Positions 8,882 through 17,542 of a DNA stretch of 64,000 nt are shown here, in pieces; the first letter of the stretch is position 1; each line of letters begins with the position of its first letter. The notes below the pieces were generated by a model, which was given only the letters and a program-made list of their open reading frames with translations, did no database searches and was not told where the DNA came from. Both the position numbers and the translations under genes were made by a program. The DNA is from Bradyrhizobium sp. LHD-71 (GTDB lineage: Bacteria > Pseudomonadota > Alphaproteobacteria > Rhizobiales > Xanthobacteraceae): assembly GCF_031157255.1 (NCBI RefSeq), contig NZ_JAVIFX010000004.1:186001-250000 (forward strand), written 5' to 3'.

Positions 8882-8910
8882 CATGTAATGTTATAATATA
8901 ACATTACATG
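8882..8910. promoter_or_regulatory. Zur box (29-bp perfect palindrome)
   Basis: Two 14-base arms (CATGTAATGTTATA at 8882-8895 and its exact reverse complement at 8897-8910) flank a single central A. The core GTTATANTATAAC with flanking ATG/CAT is the form of zinc-uptake-regulator (Fur family) boxes described in alphaproteobacteria. It lies between the end of the outer-membrane efflux gene and the start of the aztD-like gene, 14 bases upstream of that start, so bound Zur would block its transcription when zinc is plentiful. AT-rich in a GC-rich region, it stands out clearly. Confidence 0.85.
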
Positions 8911-9016
8911 GAGATGCTCCGCCGTCAAATGGGCCTCCCGCTCCTCGCTCAGATACAAAAGGCACCGATCCAAGGTCCGCGCGGGGCGGACGAGATGACG
9001 GAACACCGAGGCCCAG

Positions 9017-10285
9017 TTACCTGCGGCTACGGCCGTCCAATACGAACGGATCGCCGATCAGGCCTTCAATCGTTGCGATCCCGACCAGAAACTGTTGCTG
9101 CGCCTCTTGCTCCCGCAAAGCCGCCTGCGCCTCCGACGAGACGGCATCCAGCAGTTCGAGCAGGGTGAAGCGGCCCTGCGCATAACCGCTCTCGATCGCC
9201 TCCGCCGCGCGGCGCGCGTTAGGAATGGCGGATTCTTTCAGGAGAGCCAATTCGCGCTGCGCGGCGGTGACCGCGTCGTAGGCGCGTCCCGCGGTGGAAA
9301 TCAGCAGCGCCTTGTTGATCGCCTGCTCGGCGGTCGCTTTTTCAAGGTTCTGCTCGGCCGCAAAGATGTCGCCGCGGTTCTGGTCCCACACCGGCAATGC
9401 GATCGACAGACCGAGCCGCACTGCGTTGTCGCCGGTTTCACGCTCATGCTTCCAGCCGACACCGACCCGCGCATCCGGATAGACGCGCAGGCGCGACGAG
9501 ATCAACTCGGCCTGGCGCTGCACACGCACCGCCGACCAACGCACGAGTTGCGGATTGGCGTCGATGGCGGTCAGGATCGATTTGAACGGCGGCGGCGCAC
9601 CGGCGGCACTGAAACGACCGGCAACGCGCGCAAATTTCGGCGTGCTCGTGCCCATCAGGATCGCGAGGTCACGCCGTGCGTTCGACAGCGTCATACGTGC
9701 CCGCTCCCGTTCGGCGCGTGTCAGGTCGGCCGCCACCTGGCCGCGTGCGATCTCCGCGATCGAAGCGGCTCCGGCGTCGACGCGGCGCTGCAACAGTGGC
9801 GTCAGCCGATCAAGCGTTGCGACGTGATCGTCGAAGATCTGGATGCGGCGTTGCGCGCCCAGCACCGAATAGAAGGCGATTGCGGTTTCAGATAGGAGCT
9901 CCAGCCGCGTCGCTTCCTGTTGCCAAGACGCGCCATCCCGTTCGGCCAGCGCCGCATCCATGCGCGCGCCGCGTTTGCCCGGCAATTCGATCAACTGGCT
10001 GATCTGCAGCAGCGTTTCGGCAGAGCGCGTTCCACTGTACCTGCCGCTGCCGGCGACGTTGTCCACCTCGACGGTCAGTTCGGGATTAGGAATAGCACGC
10101 GACTGAATGCGCCGGCCTTCGGCGATGCCGACGTCGCGCTGCGATGCAGTCAGCCGCGGGTTGGTCGCGAGCGCCTGGTGGAGCGCCTGGCGTAGCGTAA
10201 GCGTCGACGACGACTGCGCATCCGCATCGGTGCCGAGCGGCTGGATGGCAAGCGACGCAACAATGAGGGTAACGCGCAACAACAT
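9017..10285 (-). CDS. TolC/CzcC-type outer-membrane efflux protein
   Basis: 422-aa outer-membrane factor with signal peptide (about residues 1-23, ending ADA-Q). Two TolC-family repeats are visible, with long alanine/glutamate/arginine-rich helices and the usual QLIELPGKRGAR segment of the CzcC-like branch near residue 90. It forms the exit duct for the RND pump encoded just upstream (18-base gap) and is the last gene of the adaptor - pump - duct operon. The CzcC-like flavour contrasts with the drug-type (HAE1) pump, so metal versus drug specificity cannot be settled from it. Confidence 0.88.
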   Translation of the reverse strand: MLLRVTLIVASLAIQPLGTDADAQSSSTLTLRQALHQALATNPRLTASQRDVGIAEGRRIQSRAIPNPELTVEVDNVAGSGRYSGTRSAETLLQISQLIELPGKRGARMDAALAERDGASWQQEATRLELLSETAIAFYSVLGAQRRIQIFDDHVATLDRLTPLLQRRVDAGAASIAEIARGQVAADLTRAERERARMTLSNARRDLAILMGTSTPKFARVAGRFSAAGAPPPFKSILTAIDANPQLVRWSAVRVQRQAELISSRLRVYPDARVGVGWKHERETGDNAVRLGLSIALPVWDQNRGDIFAAEQNLEKATAEQAINKALLISTAGRAYDAVTAAQRELALLKESAIPNARRAAEAIESGYAQGRFTLLELLDAVSSEAQAALREQEAQQQFLVGIATIEGLIGDPFVLDGRSRR

Positions 10286-10303
10286 GGCTCTTCCGGATTT
10301 TCG

Positions 10304-13300
10304 TCAGACGGAATGCGGTGAGACCACGGCATCGGCAGCCGGCACATCCGCTTGTTTGTCGCTCTCGGCTTCGGGATCCTTATCGCGCGAGAACAGACGC
10401 TGCACGACCACGAAGAACACCGGCACCATCAGCAACGCCAGCACGACCACCGAAATCATTCCGCCCATCACGCTGGTGCCGAGCGACTGCTGGCTCAACC
10501 CGCCGGCACCGGTCGCAATCACCATTGGCAACACGCCGCAGACGAAAGCGAGACCGGTCATCAGGATCGGGCGGAATCGGAGCCGGCAAGCCTCGATGGT
10601 CGCACTGACGATCGGCTGCCCCTGCGCACGCAGGTCCTTGGCGAACTCGATGATGAGGATCGCGTCCTTGGCTGCCAGGCCAACGATGGTGATCAGCGCA
10701 ACGGTGAAATAGACGTCGTTCGGCAAGCCGCGCAGGCTTGCAGCGATCACCGCGCCGACCATGCCGAGCGGAATCGTCAGCAGCACCGCGAGCGGGATAG
10801 TCCAGCTCTCATAGAGCGCGGCCAAACACAAAAACACCACCAGCACCGATAGCGCCAGCAGAAGCGGCGCCTGCGAGCCCGACAGCTTTTCCTGCAACGA
10901 CTGTCCGGCCCAGTCGTAACCGAAGCCACGCGGCAACTGTCCGGTCAGCCGCTCCATTTCTGCGATCGCATCACCACTGGTGTAGCCCGGGGCGGCCGAG
11001 CCGCTGATGCGCACGGCCGGATAGTAGTTGAAGCCGGCGATCTGCGCCGGACCATTCGCCCATTCGATCGTCGCAAAGGACGAGAGAGGAACGAGCTGGC
11101 CGCGGCTGTTCTTGACATTGTAACCGAGGATCTCCTCGGCCTGCATGCGGCCGGGCGCGTCCGCCTGAACGATCACCCGCTGCATACGACCCTGATTCGG
11201 AAAGTCGTTGACGTAGGCCGAGCCGAGATTGGTCGAGATCGTATTGTTGATGTCCTCAAACGTGACGCCGAGCGCACCCGCCTTCTCGCGATCGACCGCA
11301 AGACGGATCTGCGGCGCGGGCGGCAGGCCCTCGACGAATACGTTCTGCAGCACCGGACTGCGGTTTGCAGCCGCCAGCAGTTGCTCGGTCGCCTGTACCA
11401 GCGCCGGATAGCCCTTCTGACCCCGGTCCTGCAGGCGGAAGCTGAAGCCGGAGGAGTTGCCGAGATTGTCGATCGGCGGCGGCTGCAGCGCTGAGATCTT
11501 TGCGTCGCGGATCGATGACAGGGTCTTGTTGGCGTCTTCGACAATGGCAGCGGCCGAATCGTCCGCGCCGCGTTCCGACCAGTCCTTCAGCGTCACGAAG
11601 GCCTGAGCGGTGTTGGCGCCCTGCCCGAGAAAGCTGAAGCCGGTGAGAAAGGTCACCCCTTCGACGCCGGATCGCTGAAGCAGGTACTGCTCCACTTTCT
11701 CGACGGCAGCCGCCGTGCGGTTGTAGGAGGCATCCGGCGGCGTCTGCACGTCCACCGTCATGAAGCCTTGATCGTCGATCGGCAGGAAGCCGCCCGGCAT
11801 GCGCACGAATGCGACGCCAAGTCCGACCAGCAGGACGGCATAGAGGATCATCAACCGCCCGGTCCGTCGCAGGGTCCACCCGACCGTCGCGCCATAGCGA
11901 TCGCGCACGCGATCGATGCTGCGGTTGAACCAGCCGAAGACACCCTTCTTGGCGTGGGCATCGTGCCCGGCCTCGACCGGCTTCAGCAGCGTCGCGCAGA
12001 GCGCAGGCGTCAGCGACAGTGCCATCAGCGCGGAGAAGCTGATGGCCGCAACCATCGTGATCGAGAACTGCCGGTAGATGATGCCCACGGAGCCAGGAAA
12101 GAACGCCATCGGGATGAACACGGCGACCAGCACCAGCGTGATGCCGATGATGGCGCTGGTGATCTGCTTCATCGCCTTCCGTGTGGCTTCGCGCGGCGAA
12201 AGCCCCTCCTCCGCCATGATACGCTCGACGTTCTCGACGACGACGATGGCGTCGTCGACCAGTATGCCGATGGCAAGCACCATGGCGAACATCGTCAGCA
12301 TATTGATCGAGTAGCCGGCAAAGAGCAGCACGGCGCAGGCGCCGAGCAGCGCCACCGGCACGACGATGGTCGGAATGATCGTGTAACGGACGCTCTGCAA
12401 GAACAGGAACATCACCACGAACACCAGGGCCACGGCTTCGACCAGCGTCATCAGCACCTTGTTGATCGAGGCCTTCACCACCGGGGTGATGTCATAGGGG
12501 ATGTCGTAGGTGATATTCGCCGGGAAGAAGCGCGACAGCTCCTTCATCTTCTCCTCGACGGCGGTGGCGGTCGCGAGCGCGTTGCCGGTCGGGGCCAGCA
12601 GCACCGACAGGCCCGCCGTCGGCTGGCCGTTCTGCCGGGTCGTGAACTGATAGTTCATGCCGCCGATCTCGATGCGGGCGACGTCGCGCAGTCGTACCGT
12701 CGAGCCGTCCGCGTTGGCGCGCAGCACGATGGCGCCGAATTCGTCGGGCGAGCTGAGTTGCCCCTTCACCAGGACGAGGGCGGACGTCGGATGCCCCTGG
12801 CGGCTTGGCTCGGCGCCAATGCTGCCGGAGGACACTTGCGCATTCTGCGCAGTGATAGCTTTTGTCACATCATCCGACGTCAAGCTGTAGCCGACCAGCT
12901 TCTCGGGATCGATCCAGATCCGCAGCGAGCGTTCGGTAGAGTACAGCGTCGCTCGGCCGACACCGGGAATCCGGCGGATCTCACCCAGGACGTTCCGGAT
13001 CATGAAATCGCCGAGGCCGATCTCGTCGAGACTCTTGTCGGTCGAGCTAAGCGTGATGATCTGCAGCACGGCGCTCGACGCTTCCTCGATCAGGATGCCC
13101 TGCTGGATCACGGCGCGCGGCAGACGCGCCTCGACGCGCTTGATGCGGTTCTGCACCTCGACCGATGCCAGGCTCGGATCGGTGCCCGGCACGAAGTTGG
13201 CAATGATCTCGACCTGGCCGAGCGAATCGCTGGTCGATTCGAAGTTGAGAATGCCCGCGGCGCCGTTCAGCTCTTCCTCGATCAGCCGGGTCACACTGTT

Positions 13301-13474
13301 ATAGAGGTTTTCCGGCGACGCGCCCGGATAGCTCGTGCTGATCGAAATCGATGGCGGCGCAATGATCGGATACTGCGCGACCGGCAATTGCGGAATCGCG
13401 ATGATGCCGATCAAGCAAATGAAGAGCGCCACCACCCATGCGAAGATGGGCCGGTCAATGAAGAAGGATGGCAT
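10304..13474 (-). CDS. RND (HAE1 family) efflux pump, AcrB-like inner-membrane subunit
   Basis: 1056-aa proton-driven multidrug efflux pump, the normal length for AcrB/MexB proteins. It starts with MPSFFIDRPIFAWVVAL (TM1) and has two large periplasmic loops and 12 membrane segments. The proton relay is present: D407 and D408 in GILVDDAIVVVENVER and the partner lysine in GLAAKDAILIIEFA of TM10. Periplasmic porter-domain repeats include the expected QNRI and NTIST segments. Gene order adaptor - pump - duct on the minus strand with gaps of 9 and 18 bases indicates one transcript. No TetR or other local repressor is adjacent. Substrates are unknown; HAE1 members export amphiphilic drugs and solvents. 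Confidence 0.95.
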   Translation of the reverse strand: MPSFFIDRPIFAWVVALFICLIGIIAIPQLPVAQYPIIAPPSISISTSYPGASPENLYNSVTRLIEEELNGAAGILNFESTSDSLGQVEIIANFVPGTDPSLASVEVQNRIKRVEARLPRAVIQQGILIEEASSAVLQIITLSSTDKSLDEIGLGDFMIRNVLGEIRRIPGVGRATLYSTERSLRIWIDPEKLVGYSLTSDDVTKAITAQNAQVSSGSIGAEPSRQGHPTSALVLVKGQLSSPDEFGAIVLRANADGSTVRLRDVARIEIGGMNYQFTTRQNGQPTAGLSVLLAPTGNALATATAVEEKMKELSRFFPANITYDIPYDITPVVKASINKVLMTLVEAVALVFVVMFLFLQSVRYTIIPTIVVPVALLGACAVLLFAGYSINMLTMFAMVLAIGILVDDAIVVVENVERIMAEEGLSPREATRKAMKQITSAIIGITLVLVAVFIPMAFFPGSVGIIYRQFSITMVAAISFSALMALSLTPALCATLLKPVEAGHDAHAKKGVFGWFNRSIDRVRDRYGATVGWTLRRTGRLMILYAVLLVGLGVAFVRMPGGFLPIDDQGFMTVDVQTPPDASYNRTAAAVEKVEQYLLQRSGVEGVTFLTGFSFLGQGANTAQAFVTLKDWSERGADDSAAAIVEDANKTLSSIRDAKISALQPPPIDNLGNSSGFSFRLQDRGQKGYPALVQATEQLLAAANRSPVLQNVFVEGLPPAPQIRLAVDREKAGALGVTFEDINNTISTNLGSAYVNDFPNQGRMQRVIVQADAPGRMQAEEILGYNVKNSRGQLVPLSSFATIEWANGPAQIAGFNYYPAVRISGSAAPGYTSGDAIAEMERLTGQLPRGFGYDWAGQSLQEKLSGSQAPLLLALSVLVVFLCLAALYESWTIPLAVLLTIPLGMVGAVIAASLRGLPNDVYFTVALITIVGLAAKDAILIIEFAKDLRAQGQPIVSATIEACRLRFRPILMTGLAFVCGVLPMVIATGAGGLSQQSLGTSVMGGMISVVVLALLMVPVFFVVVQRLFSRDKDPEAESDKQADVPAADAVVSPHSV

Positions 13475-13483
13475 GAGTACCCG

Positions 13484-14662
13484 CTATCGAAGCTGGGTCG
13501 TTGGTGCGTCACTGGGCGCAGCGGCCACGCGCTGCTGCCACGGAACAGGCGCAACCGGATCACCGGCCGCGAACTTCTGGAAGCCTTCGACCACCACGCG
13601 GTCGCCCTGTTTCAAGCCGTCAAGGATCAGCGACTGCCCGTCGATCTCGGTGCCGACGCGAACCGGGCGGAGCACGGCGCGGTTCTCCGCGTTCAGCACA
13701 TAGACTTCGCTGGTGCCACCGCCATTGCGCTGAATCGCCTGCAGCGGCACAAGGATCGCGTCGTTATCGATGCCCTGCTCGATCTGCACGCGGACATACA
13801 TGCCCGGCAGCAGTTCACGCTTCGGATTCTTGAATTCGCCGCGCAATGTCACCTGCCCGGTGTGGGTGTCGACCTTCCTGTCCGAGAACAACAGCCTGCC
13901 CTCGACCGGATGGGCGCCCTCGTCGAGCATGAGACTGACCTTCACCGCATCGGGAGCGATGCGCTGGAGTGCGCCCGACTCGAGGTCGCGGCGCAAGCGA
14001 CCGAGCTCGGCAGCGGACTGCGTGAAATCGGCATAGACAGTATCCAGCTGCTGGATCGTCGCCATGCTGGTGGTGTCGTTCTGCACGACCAGCGCACCTT
14101 CGCTGACGAGCGCAGCGCCGATCACGCCGCTGATCGGCGCCCGCACGGTGGCGTATTCGAGATTGAGCTTGGCGCGGGCGACGTCGGCCTTGCGCGCGGC
14201 GACATCGGCAGCGGCCTGCCGTGCGGTTGCAATCGCGGCTTCATTCTCGGCGACTGACGCCGCCTGCTTGGCGATCAGCGCCGCAGTGCGCTTCGACTGC
14301 AGACTTGTCTGTTCGAACACCGCCTCGGCCTTCGCGAGCGCAGCTTCGGCGGATTGAAGATCCACCTCGAACGGCTTTGGATCGATCTGATAGAGCGCGT
14401 CGCCGGCCTTCACTTCGCTGCCTTGTTCGAACAGGCGCGCGGTGACGATGCCCGACACGCGCGCACGCACGTCCGCGACGCGGGTCGGCGCGATACGGCC
14501 GGGGAGTTCGCGGACGATGGATTTTGGTGCCGCGGCGATGGTGATAACGCTGACGTCCGGCACGGAGGTCTGCGTGGCGGCCACGCTGCGCTCGTCGCAA
14601 CCGGCCAGAACGAGAGGTGCGCTAACGAGTGCCAGGACAACCATGGCGGATCGCGCTCTCAT
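13484..14662 (-). CDS. RND efflux periplasmic adaptor (AcrA-like lipoprotein)
   Basis: 392-aa membrane-fusion protein. The signal peptide ends in a lipobox (VLAG-C, Cys22), so the mature protein is a lipid-anchored periplasmic adaptor. Following domains: beta-barrel/lipoyl half (about 55-95), long coiled-coil hairpin rich in Ala/Glu/Lys (about 100-165), second lipoyl half (YATVRAPISGVIG), then beta-barrel and membrane-proximal domains. It links the AcrB-like pump to the outer-membrane duct. ATG 14662 is preceded by GGAAG four bases upstream. First gene of the three-gene operon. Confidence 0.93.
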   Translation of the reverse strand: MRARSAMVVLALVSAPLVLAGCDERSVAATQTSVPDVSVITIAAAPKSIVRELPGRIAPTRVADVRARVSGIVTARLFEQGSEVKAGDALYQIDPKPFEVDLQSAEAALAKAEAVFEQTSLQSKRTAALIAKQAASVAENEAAIATARQAAADVAARKADVARAKLNLEYATVRAPISGVIGAALVSEGALVVQNDTTSMATIQQLDTVYADFTQSAAELGRLRRDLESGALQRIAPDAVKVSLMLDEGAHPVEGRLLFSDRKVDTHTGQVTLRGEFKNPKRELLPGMYVRVQIEQGIDNDAILVPLQAIQRNGGGTSEVYVLNAENRAVLRPVRVGTEIDGQSLILDGLKQGDRVVVEGFQKFAAGDPVAPVPWQQRVAAAPSDAPTTQLR

Positions 14663-15076
14663 TATACTTCCCCAAGTTGGTCCGAGAGCGCCCCTAGCCC
14701 CGCGCTCCGGACATAGATGTCATTGTCACGCCGCCCCTCAACAGCAAGCGTGTGCGTTGCAGCATTGCTAGCGGGTGATCGCTAATTCGCAAGTTAATTC
14801 CCGGAAAGCATTCGGCTTTCGGGATTCAAAAATTGTTGAGCGCTACATTGCGTCGCAGCAACACGATGTAGCAGGGTGCCTACAAGCAATGCATTTTTGC
14901 CGCAATCCAATTGGGCGGTCTGCTGTCGGACCATCAATCAGCCGAAAGCACGCACATCCACTGATTCGCAGCACCGACTAACGATGTCGTCCGACACGTC
15001 GCTGTCGTTGGCGCGCTTGGCGAGCGACGCCGATTAACGATCGATTAAGATGTGATACCGGCGCAGGAGTTCGACT
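14663..15076. other. Non-coding upstream region of the RND operon
   Basis: 414 bases with no gene I can support. It should hold the promoter of the efflux operon. An imperfect hairpin is visible (about 14795-14809 with 14815-14826: left arm ending GGAAAGC, right arm GCTTTCGGGATT) followed by an A-rich run. No regulator gene and no clear operator palindrome were found. Confidence 0.6.
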
Positions 15077-16045
15077 TCACTCGGGTTGAAGTCCCGACTG
15101 TTCGATCATCTGCTTGGTCTTCTTCCGCTCCTCGTCGAGGAAGGCAGTCAGCTCGGAAGGCTTGTAGTCTGTCATCAGCCGCGAGCCGCGATCGCCGTAA
15201 TATTTGACGATCGCCGGATCCTTGAGCAGGTCGCCAACCGTCGCAGCGAGCTTGTCGATGATCGGCTGCGGCGTCCCACTCGGCGCCAGCAGAATTGAAT
15301 ACGCGCTGACTAAAACGCTCTTGTAGCCTTGCTCGACGAAGGTCGGAACGTCCGGCATGGTTGGCAGCCGCTCCGCCGCAGCAACGCCGAGCGCCCGGAT
15401 CTTGCCGGCTTCGACCAGCGGCGCCAGTTGCAGTTGATAGTCGATCATGACGTCGATCACGCCGCCGAGGAAATCGGTGAAAGCCGGCGTCGCGCCCTTG
15501 TAGGGAATTTGCGTCATCGTCACGCCGGCTTCCTTCTGCAGCAGCTCGCCCAGCATGTGATGAGCGGATCCCTGCCCGACGGTCGCGTAGTTCACCTTGC
15601 CCGGGTTCTTCTTCGCATACGCGATCAGCTCGGGCAGCGTCTTGTAGGACGCGCTCGCGCGAACCGCGATCATCAACGGCGAAATCGAGATTCCGTGGAC
15701 GGCCGTGAAGTTCTTTTGCGGATCGAACGAGAGCTTCTTGTAGAGAAACGGGTAGGTCACCGCGACGCCGTTGCTGGCGATCAGCAGGGTATACCCGTCG
15801 GGCTTTGCGTTCGCGACAAACTCTGCGCCAACGATGCCGCCCGCGCCGGCTTTGTTTTCGACGACCACCGGCTGGCCGAGCAGACTGGACAGGGCTTTGG
15901 CGACCACACGTCCGCCGGCATCCGCGATGCCACCGGCGGTAAACGGCACGACCAGCGTCATGGCGCGATTGGGATAGTCTTCAGCGAAAGTTGGACCGGG
16001 CAGCAGCATCGCGAGCAGAGCCAGCGCGAGCGAAGGGCGTCTCAT
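15077..16045 (-). CDS. Bug-family tripartite tricarboxylate transporter binding protein (TctC-like)
   Basis: About 322-aa periplasmic binding protein of the Bug/TctC family. Signal peptide about residues 1-21 (ends TFA-E), then the hallmark opening YPNRAMTLVVPFTAGG and the beta-strand pattern VVVENKAGAGGIVGAE that Bug proteins use to bind carboxylated ligands through water bridges. Bug proteins are typically far more numerous than TctAB permeases, and no permease is adjacent here, so the ligand is unknown. ATG 16045 is preferred because GGGGGAA sits just before it; an in-frame ATG at 16057 would add four residues. Confidence 0.9.
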   Translation of the reverse strand: MRRPSLALALLAMLLPGPTFAEDYPNRAMTLVVPFTAGGIADAGGRVVAKALSSLLGQPVVVENKAGAGGIVGAEFVANAKPDGYTLLIASNGVAVTYPFLYKKLSFDPQKNFTAVHGISISPLMIAVRASASYKTLPELIAYAKKNPGKVNYATVGQGSAHHMLGELLQKEAGVTMTQIPYKGATPAFTDFLGGVIDVMIDYQLQLAPLVEAGKIRALGVAAAERLPTMPDVPTFVEQGYKSVLVSAYSILLAPSGTPQPIIDKLAATVGDLLKDPAIVKYYGDRGSRLMTDYKPSELTAFLDEERKKTKQMIEQSGLQPE

Positions 16046-16120
16046 GGTTTCCCCCATTGTTGCTTCTTATTGGCCGCGCATGTCATCACAGGCGACAAGC
16101 GCGGGCAACAGCGGGAGAAG

Positions 16121-16142
16121 CGGGTCTCATGCACGAGACCCG
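16121..16142 (-). terminator. Terminator-like hairpin after aminopeptidase gene
   Basis: Perfect 8-base stem CGGGTCTC / GAGACCCG with a 6-base loop, 33 bases beyond the aminopeptidase stop and before the Bug gene. Read on the minus strand it is followed by CTTCTCCC, not a true U-tract. Confidence 0.55.
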
Positions 16143-16174
16143 TTCCGGATCGGGAATGAGATCGCCGGTACTGC

Positions 16175-17404
16175 CTAGACCCACTCACCGTTGCGCATCA
16201 ACGGCTCCGTGCCGCCGTTCGCAGTGACGCCGTCGACGTTGATCTTGTCGGAGCCGATCATCCAGTCGATGTGGATCAGGCTCGAGTTCGCACCCTTCTC
16301 CGACAGCTCACGCGGTGTGAGCTCCGCTCCGTTGCGGATACATTTGCTGTAGGCCTGACCGAGCGCGATATGGCTCGACGCGTTCTCATCGAACAGCGTG
16401 TTCAGAAACAGAACGCCGCTCTTGGAGATCGGCGAGGAATGCGGCACAAGCGCCACCTCACCCAGCCGCGCGGCGCCTTCGTCCGTCGCCAGCACTTTTG
16501 CCAGCACATCAGCGCCGGTTCGCGCGCTCGACTCAACGATGCGTCCTCCTTTAAACCGTACGGCGATCTCCTCAATGAGCGTGCCTTGATACGACAGCGG
16601 CTTGGTGCTGCGGACGACGCCTTCAACGCGAGCCATGTGCGGCGTCGTGAAGACTTCCTCGGTCGGAATATTCGGATTGCACAGGATGCCGTTCTTCGCG
16701 GTCGAGGCGCCACCTTCCCACCAATGGTCGTCGGCGAGTCCAACGGACAGATCGGTGCCCGGCCCCTGAAATCGCAAGGCCTGGAAACGCTTGTCGTTGA
16801 GATAAGCCGTGCGGCGGGCGAGCGTCTCGTTGTGGCGGCGCCACTCGCCAATCGGATCGGGACCGTCGACGCGCGACGCTGCAAAGATCGCGTCCCATAG
16901 CCGCGCCACGGCTGCCTCTTCCGACTGGTCGGGAAAGACCGCCTTGGCCCAGGCCGGCGTCGCATAGGAGACGATGTTCCAGTTGACGTCGAAGTTGACG
17001 ATATACTCCAGCGCCGGACGGTAGGCCGTCGACCGCGCGCGATTGAGCCGAGCTACCTTTTCGGGGTTCTGCGCCGACAGCAGCGACGGGTCGTCGCCGA
17101 CGATAGCGAGTCTCGCGGCGCCGCTTTTGAAAGCGGCCGCCATGCCGTCAAACAGCCAGCCGCTCGCCTTATCGAAGCTTTCGTCGCGCGCGAACTGAAA
17201 CCGCCGCAACGTCAGCGCATCGTCGGACAACAGCGGCGTCACCAACGACGCACCGGCCCGATAGGCATGCTCGGTGATGCGCCTGACCAGCGGCAGCGCC
17301 TCGACAGGAGCTGTCATCACCACCTCCTGCCCCTCCCGCAGGCCAAGTCCGACCTTGACTGCCACCTCGGCCAGGCGATCGAGACGATGTTCGAAGTTCG
17401 ACAT
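16175..17404 (-). CDS. M29-family aminopeptidase (AmpS/PepS-like)
   Basis: 409-aa cytosolic metallo-aminopeptidase of family M29 (thermophilic aminopeptidase type), expected to use two metal ions. The candidate metal ligands appear in the usual order in the C-terminal half: E in NIPTEEVFTTP, E in ARLGEVALVP, H in DENASSHIALGQAY, and H and D in SLIHIDWMIGS. The length fits the family. It starts at ATG 17404 with GGAAGG eight bases upstream and is divergent from htpG. Likely role: peptide turnover, possibly linked to the neighbouring stress chaperone only by position. Confidence 0.92.
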   Translation of the reverse strand: MSNFEHRLDRLAEVAVKVGLGLREGQEVVMTAPVEALPLVRRITEHAYRAGASLVTPLLSDDALTLRRFQFARDESFDKASGWLFDGMAAAFKSGAARLAIVGDDPSLLSAQNPEKVARLNRARSTAYRPALEYIVNFDVNWNIVSYATPAWAKAVFPDQSEEAAVARLWDAIFAASRVDGPDPIGEWRRHNETLARRTAYLNDKRFQALRFQGPGTDLSVGLADDHWWEGGASTAKNGILCNPNIPTEEVFTTPHMARVEGVVRSTKPLSYQGTLIEEIAVRFKGGRIVESSARTGADVLAKVLATDEGAARLGEVALVPHSSPISKSGVLFLNTLFDENASSHIALGQAYSKCIRNGAELTPRELSEKGANSSLIHIDWMIGSDKINVDGVTANGGTEPLMRNGEWV

Positions 17405-17480
17405 TTACTTACCTTCCGGATTCTTTCTTCATGGGGGCGGGATCACCTGCGCAATTGTTCAGGTGGACGTCTTAATAAGG

Positions 17481-17509
17481 CTTGCAATTCCCGACGTCTT
17501 TTACCATCT
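17481..17509 (+). promoter_or_regulatory. Sigma-32-like heat-shock promoter for htpG
   Basis: CTTGCA at 17481-17486 and CCATCT at 17504-17509 are separated by 17 bases, 34 bases before the htpG start. This resembles the RpoH consensus (CTTGAA, 16-18 bases, CCATNT), which fits an HSP90 gene. Inferred from pattern alone. Confidence 0.5.
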
Positions 17510-17542
17510 GCGTGAACGATTTTCAGGAGGATTGGACGACCC

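Noticed and set aside
11768-14257. Long plus-strand open frame opposite the RND operon (829 codons)
   Set aside because: Its translation is rich in His, Arg, Gln and Asp, typical of the reverse strand of GC-rich coding DNA, while the minus strand encodes clear AcrB and AcrA proteins.
14775-14981. Short open frame upstream of the RND operon (68 codons)
   Set aside because: No ribosome site, no recognisable features, and it lies in a likely promoter region.
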